Shown here: in pieces, positions 1-5,453 of the stretch
How positions within the stretch are numbered: position 1 is the stretch's first letter
How the letters are laid out: each line of letters opens with the position of its first letter
Source of the DNA: Thermoplasmata archaeon
Lineage (GTDB): Archaea; Thermoplasmatota; Thermoplasmata; Thermoplasmatales; Thermoplasmataceae
Length of the DNA stretch: 6,374 bases
Assembly: GCA_021811635.1 (NCBI GenBank)
Contig: JAJZNS010000043.1
Span: 1-6,374 of the forward strand
Reading direction: 5' to 3'
The notes under the pieces: model-generated
The model's input: only the letters and a program-made list of their open reading frames with translations
What the model was told of the DNA's origin: nothing
Database searches by the model: none
Position numbers and translations under genes: made by a program

Positions 1-1751
1 TTATGCTGAAGAATTCAGGCGACGCGCTGTGTTTCATGCATGAAGTGGTGGGATGTGATCCACAGTTCAGGAGTGCCGTCCTGCTTGTTTTTAGCGATAC
101 ACTGCTGATGCGGGATATCCAGTCGGCTCGGAAGAATATGGGCGGCGTCCGGATGGTAACGCTGGATGGCGATATATTCGAGGCAAATGGGGCAATTACT
201 GGAGGGTATCTTGAATCGCATAACTCTATAGCGGACGAAATGAAGCTTTCGAGGCTTATGGCAGACATATCCGCAAAGGAAGCTGAGATCAGGACCATGG
301 ACTCCGAGATACAGGAGATTGATGAAAGGCTAAGGCAAATAACTCTCGAACTCACTGAGGCCTCCGGAAATTCAGCTGCGGGTAACCGCGAAACCCAGCT
401 ATATGAAAAAATTATATCCGATAATGAACCGAAATTCGCTAAGGTAGAGGAGGAGATTGCTGCAACAGACAGAGCGATCTCTGAGGTTGAAAGTTTCATA
501 GCCGACAGGAGAAGTGAAATCGCAGGATTACAGGGACGCAGGGAGGAACTGGAAGGAAGGAGGAAAACGGTATACTCCAAAATGGAAAGGATTTCCCCGG
601 AACTCATAAGTAAAAAGGTGGAGCTGGAATCCTCCAGAACCTCGATGCTTGGTGCCAGGGATGAACTGATCGAGTCCAGGGGAGAACTTGATTCCCTGAT
701 CAGGGAGAAGAGGGTGGAATCAACCAGTCTTGGCAAAACGATGGATTTCGATGGCCAGGAAATCAAGGAAACTGAGGAAAGGATAAAAAAAGCAGAGGAA
801 AAGCTGGAATCCGTAAATATTGAGATGGAGTCACTCGTAAAGGTGCAGAGCGAGATAGACGCTGAGGTCTCATCCCTATTGTCTGAACTTAAATCAAGCG
901 AAGGTCTTGAAAGGGAACTTGCCGGGAAGAAAGAACTCGTGAACAGGGAGACCGGTGAGGCAAGGGAATCACGCGCGTCCCTTTCTGAGAGAATGTCCAC
1001 TATCAGGGGAAAAATTGAGGAGCTCGACGCACAGAGGTCCCAGATAAGCGGGAAGGTGCTTGCGACCGACATGTCGACAGGTGAATTGAAGAGACGCATA
1101 TCGGAACTCACATCAGATATTGCAGCTCTGGGGAGTGTCAATCACAGGGCAATTGAGCAATACACCACTGAACTGAACGAAGTGACACTGCTCAGGGAAA
1201 GGATGGAGGAACTAGGTAAGGAAAAATCATCCCTTGAGGAATTGATGGATCAGATAAACAACCAGAAGAAACTGACCTTCCTTGAACTGTTCGACGCTGT
1301 GAACAAAGAGATAAATTCAATATACTATGTGCTGTCAGATGGTGGGGAAGCTGGTCTGGAAATTACGGACAGGGAAAATCCGATGGAAGCGGAGGTCTAC
1401 ATCAAGGCAAGGCCGAAGGGAAGCAACTTCAGCAAGATCGAAGCGCTCAGCGGCGGGGAAAAGAGTCTGACGGCTCTGGCATTCATCATGTCCATACAAA
1501 GAATAAACCCTTCACCGGTTTATTACCTGGACGAGGTTGACATGTTCCTTGACGGCGCAAATGCGGAACGCGTCGGGAGAATGTTCAAGGAGAATTCCCG
1601 AAAGTCGCAGATCATAGCAGTTTCCCTAAGACAGGCCATGCTGAAGTATGCTGACAACATCATTGGCGTCACCACCTTCGACGATGAAAATTCCGAAGTC
1701 TTTTTCAAGAGTTTTGCAGACAAGGAAAAGGAGGAGAGTGACGAGGAATGA
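1..1751 (+). CDS. smc: SMC chromosome segregation ATPase, C-terminal half (5'-truncated by window edge)
   Basis: SMC forms the long-armed ATPase ring that organises and compacts the chromosome together with the kleisin ScpA. Only the C-terminal half is present: the frame is open to the left edge, so the ATG at 3 is probably internal. Visible residues, numbered from that ATG: about 1-75 are the second half of the hinge (VTLDGDIFEANGAITGG is a typical hinge block). About 80-420 form a long charged coiled coil rich in E/K/R heptads. About 420-570 are the C-terminal ATPase head, with the ABC signature LSGGEKSLTALA at 482-493 and Walker B/D-loop YYLDEVDMFLDG at 507-518, where D510 and E511 are the expected Mg-binding and catalytic residues. 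The Walker A half lies outside the window. The C-terminus is acidic. The TGA stop overlaps the scpA start in an ATGA junction, implying translational coupling. No damage is seen. An SbcC/Rad50-type protein is excluded because the centre is an SMC hinge, not a zinc hook. Confidence 0.95.
   Translation, partial: MLKNSGDALCFMHEVVGCDPQFRSAVLLVFSDTLLMRDIQSARKNMGGVRMVTLDGDIFEANGAITGGYLESHNSIADEMKLSRLMADISAKEAEIRTMDSEIQEIDERLRQITLELTEASGNSAAGNRETQLYEKIISDNEPKFAKVEEEIAATDRAISEVESFIADRRSEIAGLQGRREELEGRRKTVYSKMERISPELISKKVELESSRTSMLGARDELIESRGELDSLIREKRVESTSLGKTMDFDGQEIKETEERIKKAEEKLESVNIEMESLVKVQSEIDAEVSSLLSELKSSEGLERELAGKKELVNRETGEARESRASLSERMSTIRGKIEELDAQRSQISGKVLATDMSTGELKRRISELTSDIAALGSVNHRAIEQYTTELNEVTLLRERMEELGKEKSSLEELMDQINNQKKLTFLELFDAVNKEINSIYYVLSDGGEAGLEITDRENPMEAEVYIKARPKGSNFSKIEALSGGEKSLTALAFIMSIQRINPSPVYYLDEVDMFLDGANAERVGRMFKENSRKSQIIAVSLRQAMLKYADNIIGVTTFDDENSEVFFKSFADKEKEESDEE
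1730..1736 (+). promoter_or_regulatory. Shine-Dalgarno-like site for scpA
   Basis: GGAGGAG lies in the last codons of smc, 11 bases before the scpA ATG. It matches the archaeal anti-SD core. A shorter GAGG (1743-1746) is too close for the first ATG and would only suit the second ATG at 1751. Together with the ATGA overlap, this supports coupled translation of smc and scpA. Confidence 0.5.
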
Positions 1752-2542
1752 TGCAGGAGGAGATTCTCAAGAGCATAGTGGTTCAGGGAACCGTGCTTGA
1801 GGCAGACACTTCTGAATACAGAAAAATAATACTCTCGGAGAAATCTGATTTCCGGGATCCTTTCAGCCAGGTTGTCTTCACGGTGGTCAAAATGTGCGAA
1901 ACCGGGGAAATGGACCCCTGGGACGTAAGCATAGATGCAATAACAAAACTCATAAAGAGCTTCATCCACGACAGGCTAAGGGATTTCTCACAGGCAGGCT
2001 TCCTGATGATGAGTGCCTGGCACCTCCTGTTTGTAAAGACGGAGAACCTGATTGGATCGATGTCCTCAGACACAGGTGAAACGGATGGGCCAGCCGAAAC
2101 TCTGGATGAAGTTGCTGATTCTGCGGATATGAGCAGCATTGAGGCATCTGCCCTGATGCATGAAAAGGATCCTGTGGAACCCATAGTGAGGCATGAGAGA
2201 ACAAAAATCATGGTTATGGAGGTTCTTGAGGCAATCAGGAACGCCTACCAGTCAAGGAAAATAATCGAGAAACCAAAAGTTGCCATCCAGGTAGAGAAGG
2301 ACATAGACAGCATCCTCTCCGAAATTCATCCTGAACAGCCGGATCTTGAAATAGAGGAAACCTGGAGGAAAATAGTCCAGGCAGGCGCTGACCTGATGAG
2401 GATGGAGAGCATTTGGGGCAGCATTGACCTCGAGAGAAAGAAGTTCCTGATTTACAGTACGTTTCTTGGCCGCCAGAAAAAAATAATGATGCAACAGGAG
2501 GAGATGGGGGACATATGGATTCGGATAATTCAAGGCCGGTAA
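1748..2542 (+). CDS. scpA: ScpA, kleisin subunit of the SMC complex
   Basis: ScpA is the kleisin that bridges SMC heads and closes the ring. The 264-residue product has the family's N-terminal block: the FRDPFSQVVFTVVKM helix, then GEMDPWDVSIDAITKLI, equivalent to the 'dPwdIdi' signature. Next comes the SQAGFLMMSAWHLLFVKTENLI helix, the usual 'G.FLlmAa.LL..Ks.lL' segment. The middle (about 105-150) is acidic and low in order, as in kleisin linkers. The C-terminal winged-helix region is recognisable in KKFLIYSTFLGRQKKIMMQQEEMGDIWI (family pattern 'F...LeL......v.q...fgdI.i'). The start is the first of two adjacent ATGs; the second, at 1751, is a possible alternative. It overlaps smc by 4 bases and the next gene by 28. 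In many genomes scpB follows scpA, but no ScpB-like winged-helix protein is seen here. The smc adjacency makes the identification secure even though kleisins diverge quickly. Confidence 0.9.
   Translation: MMQEEILKSIVVQGTVLEADTSEYRKIILSEKSDFRDPFSQVVFTVVKMCETGEMDPWDVSIDAITKLIKSFIHDRLRDFSQAGFLMMSAWHLLFVKTENLIGSMSSDTGETDGPAETLDEVADSADMSSIEASALMHEKDPVEPIVRHERTKIMVMEVLEAIRNAYQSRKIIEKPKVAIQVEKDIDSILSEIHPEQPDLEIEETWRKIVQAGADLMRMESIWGSIDLERKKFLIYSTFLGRQKKIMMQQEEMGDIWIRIIQGR
2497..2505 (+). promoter_or_regulatory. Strong Shine-Dalgarno site for the nuclease N-terminal frame
   Basis: GGAGGAGAT differs at one position from the full archaeal consensus GGAGGTGAT and ends 9 bases before the ATG at 2515. 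It lies within the scpA coding sequence. It fixes the start at 2515 and shows that the N-terminal piece is set up for efficient translation. No comparable site precedes the downstream ATG at 2782. Confidence 0.75.
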
Positions 2543-2781
2543 CCAGCAGCAGGAAGAATATCAGTGCTTCTGAAATAGCTGAATACCACTTCTGTTCGGT
2601 TGCCTGGTTCCTTGACAGGAACGGAGTGCCCAGGGAACCTGGATCCAACAGAAGGCTGATGACCGGCTACATGAATCACCAGCAGGTCGGCAGAAAGATC
2701 GAAACAAGCAACAGGCTGATGACTGGAATGACTGTATTATTGCTCCTTCTGATTGCTTTCCTGGTGGCGGTGCTGATCTGA
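2515..2781 (+). CDS. Cas4/RecB-like nuclease, N-terminal piece (Cys1, motif I His, first membrane helix)
   Basis: This 88-codon frame ends at the in-frame TGA. Residues 16-33 (ISASEIAEYHFCSVAWFL) resemble the start of Cas4/Dna2-type PD-(D/E)XK nucleases ('I.as.l..y..Cp...yl'); C27 would be the first of four Fe-S cysteines. G51-Y-M-N-H55 fits motif I, in which His contributes to metal binding ('G...H'). Residues 72-88 (MTVLLLLLIAFLVAVLI) form a hydrophobic helix that runs right up to the stop, with basic residues before it. On its own this piece has no motif II or III and cannot be a complete nuclease. The start is set by a strong SD, and the frame overlaps scpA by 28 bases. The next frame begins at the following base, in the same phase, and carries the rest of the domain. 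It may be a natural subunit of a split enzyme or the front of one interrupted gene; the sequence alone cannot decide. Confidence 0.7.
   Translation: MDSDNSRPVTSSRKNISASEIAEYHFCSVAWFLDRNGVPREPGSNRRLMTGYMNHQQVGRKIETSNRLMTGMTVLLLLLIAFLVAVLI
2653..2726 (+). repeat. Imperfect 14-base direct repeat, 60 bases apart
   Basis: AGGCTGATGACCGG (2653-2666) and AGGCTGATGACTGG (2713-2726) match at 13 of 14 positions and are offset by exactly 20 codons. Both encode RLMTG (residues 47-51 and 67-71) in the nuclease N-terminal piece, bracketing motif I His55 and ending just before the membrane helix. Flanking bases do not match well, so it is a local repeat and not clearly a 60-base duplication. Confidence 0.5.
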
Positions 2782-2790
2782 ATGATCAGT
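2772..2790 (+). other. Short RNA hairpin with the TGA stop and part of the next ATG in its loop
   Basis: CTGATC (2773-2778) and GATCAG (2784-2789) are perfect inverted copies around the 5-base loop TGAAT. A G-U closing pair (2772/2790) can extend the stem to 7 bp. The loop contains the complete TGA and the first two bases of the ATG at 2782. It could aid reinitiation, influence readthrough, or mark a quasi-palindromic mutation site, or it may be coincidence of short codons (CTG ATC TGA ATG ATC AG). Confidence 0.5.
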
Positions 2791-3324
2791 CCAATCGCAT
2801 ATGTGCTTGTCGCGCTTATCCTGATTTCACTCGCAGGCATTGCCGCTGCCAGGAAAAGAAAGGCATATACTTCAATACCGAGAGGCAGGCAGATCTATGG
2901 GGACCTGCAGTCAAGGGGACAGACACTGATAAGCAGGAGATACGGCATCTCAGGCAAACCTGACGCAGTGGTAAGAAAAGGGAATTCCATAATTCCCTAT
3001 GAGTACAAGAGCACGGATGCAGATACCCCAAGAGATGGCCATTTGATGCAGATGGGCGCCTATTTCCTGATCCTCGAGGAGGAATTTCAGGGCTACAGGG
3101 TACCTTACGGCATATTGAAGTACAGGAACCAGGCATTCAGGATTGACAATACCGTCGAACTCCGGACGAGGGTGGCCTTCACTGTCGACAGGATGAGAAA
3201 CGATTTTGGGATGCCGGAGAGAAACCACGATAACCCCAGGCGTTGTGCCGCCTGCTCCTTTTCATCCAGATGCGATCAAACCTTATTAAACTACGAGCAT
3301 TCACAGCCGCAATGGATGCCATAG
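2782..3324 (+). CDS. Cas4/RecB-like nuclease, C-terminal piece (second membrane helix, catalytic motifs, Cys2-4)
   Basis: This 180-codon frame is in the same phase as the preceding piece. Residues 5-23 (IAYVLVALILISLAGIAAA) form a membrane helix followed by the basic stop RKRK. Nuclease motifs follow in order: motif II GKPDAVV (D61), motif III PYEYKS (E74, K76), and the Cas4-type QMGAY (Q90, Y94). A C-terminal cluster C155-x2-C158-x5-C164 matches the last three Fe-S cysteines of Cas4. The fourth cysteine (C27) and the motif I His (H55) lie in the upstream piece, so the active site and Fe-S site need both pieces. Cas4/Dna2-type enzymes are single-strand-directed exonucleases. A membrane anchor and an smc-scpA context suggest chromosome repair rather than CRISPR adaptation, but that is inference. 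No cas1, cas2 or repeat array is visible. The ATG at 2782 has only a weak GGTG (2769-2772) upstream, so translation would depend on reinitiation or on readthrough of the TGA. Confidence 0.7.
   Translation: MISPIAYVLVALILISLAGIAAARKRKAYTSIPRGRQIYGDLQSRGQTLISRRYGISGKPDAVVRKGNSIIPYEYKSTDADTPRDGHLMQMGAYFLILEEEFQGYRVPYGILKYRNQAFRIDNTVELRTRVAFTVDRMRNDFGMPERNHDNPRRCAACSFSSRCDQTLLNYEHSQPQWMP
3272..3312 (+). promoter_or_regulatory. Candidate TATA promoter for tyrS (leaderless)
   Basis: TTATTAAA at 3283-3290 is AT-rich against its surroundings and centred about 26 bases before the TyrRS ATG at 3312. That is the archaeal TATA-to-start distance, so a transcript would begin at or next to the ATG. An A-containing stretch GATCAAACC (3274-3282) sits where a BRE would be. 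No useful SD precedes 3312, which fits a leaderless message. The element lies inside the 3' end of the nuclease gene. Confidence 0.5.
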
Positions 3325-4343
3325 ATTACGCCATCAGGAACACCAGGGAAGTGGTCAGACTGGACGAACTCAGGCAGCTTATATCGACGGGCGGATCAGC
3401 ATATATCGGATTTGAGCCATCTGGAGTTCCAACAATCGCTACCGGCCTGCTGTGGCCAAGGAAACTGGCCGACATGTCCCGAACCGGGCTCGATCTGACG
3501 ATCCTGCTGGCAGACTGGCATGCCATGATAAACGACAAGCTTGGCGGCAATCTCGAGAGAATCAGGGCCTCTGGTGAACTTATGAGAGAAGTGTTTCTTG
3601 CAGCGGGCCTTCCAGCTTCGGTGAAATTCCTCTGGACCTCGGATAATGTTCAATCTTCAGACTACTGGAAGACCATGCTGTCCGTGGCCAAGGCAGGCAC
3701 GCTGCCCAGGATAAGGCGTGCGCTTCCAATTATGGGAAGGACAGAGGAAGACGCCGACAAGGATTTCAGCAAGTACATCTACCCCCTGATGCAGGTCACC
3801 GACATAATCTACAACAGGTATGACCTGGCTCTTGGAGGCATGGATCAGAGGCATGCCCACATGCTCTGCAGGGATATCCAGGACAAGCTGAAGATAAAGA
3901 AGGTTGTTGCCATCCACACTTCACTCGTTTCCAGCCTCAGTGCAGGTGCCAGGATGGACTTTGCGGACAGTGGAAACGTAAAGATGTCTAAGAGCGATCC
4001 CAACTCAGGGATATTTGTCTTTGACGATCCGGAAACAGTCAGGAAGAAAATTTCCAGGGCATTCTGTCCTCCTGGCACTATAGAGAACAACCCCCTGACC
4101 GATATAGCGCGCCTCATACTGATACCATATTCAGACGCATTCAGGGTTATCCCTTCAGGAGGATCGCCCCTGGAATTCAGCAGCGTGGAAGATTTTGAGT
4201 CGTCATACAGGGACGGGAAGATCCATCCCTCTGATCTCAAGGAAGCTGTTTCAGAAGCATTGATCGAGATGATGAAACCCTTCACCGCGCTGAAAAACAG
4301 ATCGGGGAAACTGATGGATCAGATCGCTGGCAGAACAGCTTAG
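3312..4343 (+). CDS. tyrS: Tyrosyl-tRNA synthetase, archaeal type, with a non-canonical HIGH motif
   Basis: This class I synthetase charges tRNA-Tyr with tyrosine. The 343-residue frame follows the archaeal TyrRS plan: YIGFEPSG, LTILLADWHAMIND, FSKYIYPLMQVTDI, the tyrosine-pocket/dimer segment ALGGMDQRHAHML, the KMSKS loop VKMSKSDPN, then AFCPPGTIENNP and KIHPSDLKEAVSEALI near the C-terminus. The ATG at 3312 is preferred over in-frame ATGs at 3243 and 3270. From here the protein begins MDAIDYAIRNTREVV, which aligns directly with the known archaeal N-terminus (M. jannaschii MDEFEMIKRNTSEII, from memory), and the TATA box is correctly spaced. It overlaps the nuclease gene by 13 bases. Oddity: the HIGH motif region reads PTIATG where relatives have HLGH or H-I-G-T-G, so the first His is Thr and the Gly is Ala. 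Everything else looks intact. TrpRS is excluded by the GGMDQR and YIGFEPSG blocks. Its TAG stop overlaps the fen stop on the other strand. Confidence 0.93.
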   Translation: MDAIDYAIRNTREVVRLDELRQLISTGGSAYIGFEPSGVPTIATGLLWPRKLADMSRTGLDLTILLADWHAMINDKLGGNLERIRASGELMREVFLAAGLPASVKFLWTSDNVQSSDYWKTMLSVAKAGTLPRIRRALPIMGRTEEDADKDFSKYIYPLMQVTDIIYNRYDLALGGMDQRHAHMLCRDIQDKLKIKKVVAIHTSLVSSLSAGARMDFADSGNVKMSKSDPNSGIFVFDDPETVRKKISRAFCPPGTIENNPLTDIARLILIPYSDAFRVIPSGGSPLEFSSVEDFESSYRDGKIHPSDLKEAVSEALIEMMKPFTALKNRSGKLMDQIAGRTA

Positions 4344-5356
4344 AATCCGTCCAGGCTGGTCTGGGTATTCCTCGACATCTTCTCCCTCGCAAGGGTTATG
4401 TATGGATCCACCCGGGCAGGATCGAAATCATGATCGTCGCACAGTATCCTCTTGATCTGTTCCGCATCCGGCTTCCCAAACGTTATGGGAGGGGTTTCGA
4501 TAACGTTCTGCTTCCTGAAGATGTCCTTTATCTCCTCCAGGTTTTCGATCACTTCGCCCCTCTCCTTCAGAACGGCCTCTATATTTCCGTATTTTTTCAC
4601 CAGCTTCAGTGCAGTCTTTGCACCCACTCTCGCCAGCCCGGTATTGAAGTCCGTTCCAACCATGATCCCGATGTCAATCAACTGATCGTAGCTTATCCCG
4701 TTCCTTGACAGGGTTTCCTCAAGGATCAGGAGTTCAGGGCTGACGGGCACGTAAATGTTCCTGCCTGGAACCTTTCGCCTGCCGCCTGTGGTGAAGTTCC
4801 TGAACACCCTGCTTGCTCCGAACAGCAGGCAGTCGTAGTCCTGAGATATGACTCCATAAGCCTGTCCCGTCCTGCACATGTATGATGCCTGTCCCTCGCC
4901 TTCGGAAGGTGCCTGGATATACGGTATGCCAAGGGCGGTGAGCAGCTGCTTGACATCCTCGACCATGTCCCGGGTGAGGTGGGTCACCCTCGCGGAAAGC
5001 GATCTGACCCTTTCCAGATCGCCCTTTTCCCTTGCGATTTCCAGCTCCTCCCTGGCCTTCTCCTTCACTTCCATCCTTTCCCTGATAGTATTTGCTTTCA
5101 GGCGTGACGGCTTCCCGTCAAAAACGTAAACGGGACGGATGCCGTTTTCAAGGAGGTTTATGTTCCTGTAGAAGCAGCCCGAAAGGTGAGATGTGACCCT
5201 CCCCCTGGAATCCATCAGCGGTGTGCCGTCCGCCTGCCTTACAGAGCTCAGGAACTGGTAAAGGATATTGAAGGCGTCGACCGCCATGACCCTGTTCTCG
5301 TAACCCTTAAGGGATACCTGCTCCCTGTATACCAGCTCTGATATGTCTACTCCCAT
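4340..5356 (-). CDS. fen: Flap endonuclease 1 (FEN1/XPG family)
   Basis: This structure-specific 5' nuclease removes flaps during Okazaki fragment maturation and base-excision repair, usually bound to PCNA. The 338-residue length is normal for archaeal FEN1. All metal-binding acids are at the family positions: D27 (VMAVDAFN), D80 (YVFDGK), E152 and E154 (APSEGEGQA), D173 and D175 (SQDYDCLLFGA), and D236 (GTDFN). The N-terminus MGVDISELV is standard and Gly2 is retained. The helical arch lies around 85-135, and the H2TH region about 240-265 (ARVGAKTALKLVKKYGN). The C-terminus QTSLDGF is a PCNA-interacting (PIP) motif, Q332-x2-L335-x2-F338, but it ends after one aromatic where archaeal FEN1 usually has two (QxxLxxFF/WF). 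The gene lies downstream of radB on the same strand, across a 94-base gap with its own promoter. It converges with tyrS: TAA (4342-4340) overlaps the tyrS TAG. Confidence 0.97.
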   Translation of the reverse strand: MGVDISELVYREQVSLKGYENRVMAVDAFNILYQFLSSVRQADGTPLMDSRGRVTSHLSGCFYRNINLLENGIRPVYVFDGKPSRLKANTIRERMEVKEKAREELEIAREKGDLERVRSLSARVTHLTRDMVEDVKQLLTALGIPYIQAPSEGEGQASYMCRTGQAYGVISQDYDCLLFGASRVFRNFTTGGRRKVPGRNIYVPVSPELLILEETLSRNGISYDQLIDIGIMVGTDFNTGLARVGAKTALKLVKKYGNIEAVLKERGEVIENLEEIKDIFRKQNVIETPPITFGKPDAEQIKRILCDDHDFDPARVDPYITLAREKMSRNTQTSLDGF

Positions 5357-5400
5357 TGTGCTTTCACATTAACAAGGTTCATTTTAATACCTTTTTCTCT
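5357..5400 (-). promoter_or_regulatory. TATA/BRE promoter of fen (leaderless or nearly so)
   Basis: Read on the minus strand, AGAGAAAAAGG (5400-5390, BRE-like purine run) is followed by TATTAAAAT (5389-5381). The centre of the TATA is 29 bases before the fen ATG, so initiation is expected within a few bases of the ATG. No SD lies upstream of the ATG. This is the clearest promoter in the window and indicates that fen can be transcribed independently of radB. Confidence 0.75.
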
Positions 5401-5405
5401 CAGGC

Positions 5406-5425
5406 GACATGTTGCAAACATTGTC
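5406..5425 (-). other. Hairpin-forming dyad in the radB-fen gap
   Basis: GAC-ATGTT (5406-5413) and AACAT-T-GTC (5417-5425) pair around the loop GCA as an 8-bp stem with one bulged base at 5422. It lies between the radB stop and the fen BRE. No U-tract follows on the minus strand, so it is not a typical terminator. An operator or mRNA-end structure is possible. Function unknown. Confidence 0.4.
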
Positions 5426-5453
5426 ATCACACCGGATCAACCCGTTGTCATCA
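5421..5453. repeat. 9-base direct repeat TTGTCATCA at the radB 3' end
   Basis: TTGTCATCA occurs at 5421-5429 and 5445-5453, offset by 24 bases. On the coding (minus) strand each copy reads TGATGACAA. The first copy holds the radB stop TGA and the second lies in the gap. The repeat may be chance or a small tandem duplication of the stop context. Confidence 0.45.

Larger units (their letters stand above)
2515..3324 (+). other. Composite reading: one Cas4-like two-helix membrane nuclease interrupted by a single in-frame TGA
   Basis: The pieces 2515-2781 and 2782-3324 share one phase and are separated by nothing but TGA at 2779-2781. If that codon were sense, the product would be 269 residues: Cys1 and motif I, a helix-turn-helix membrane hairpin (two hydrophobic stretches with a 4-6 residue turn around the TGA and basic residues on both outer flanks), then motifs II, III, QxxxY and Cys2-4. 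That is a complete Cas4-like order with a hairpin inserted between motifs I and II. TGA is used as a normal stop by smc and radB in this window, so general reassignment is excluded. A sequencing error, nonsense mutation, programmed recoding or true gene fission all remain possible. Confidence 0.6.

Noticed and set aside
1783..2211. Long antisense open frames opposite scpA, tyrS and the nuclease (for example 1783-2211 and 3845-4285 minus)
   Set aside because: They lie entirely opposite well-supported genes, have no recognisable domains or SD sites, and look like shadows of the real coding frames.
2779..2781. Genome-wide reassignment of TGA, or selenocysteine, as explanation of the split
   Set aside because: TGA is the natural stop of smc (in an ATGA overlap), of radB and of the HAD gene, so it is not generally reassigned. 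No selenoprotein family matches and no SECIS-like element was recognised. Site-specific readthrough is left open.
3243..3311. Upstream ATGs (3243, 3270) as the tyrS start
   Set aside because: The added residues do not match the TyrRS N-terminus, overlap further into the nuclease Cys cluster, and would lie upstream of the TATA box. The ATG at 3312 gives a direct alignment with archaeal TyrRS.
2515..3324. Reading the Cas4-like gene as part of a CRISPR-Cas locus
   Set aside because: No cas1, cas2, effector gene or repeat-spacer array is in the window, and the gene is embedded in an smc-scpA operon. Cas4-like motifs alone do not show CRISPR function.
4589..4600. T6 run on the plus strand as a terminator for tyrS
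   Set aside because: It lies about 250 bases past the tyrS stop inside fen coding sequence (a Lys/Asn-rich segment on the other strand). A single T6 tract is too weak to call.
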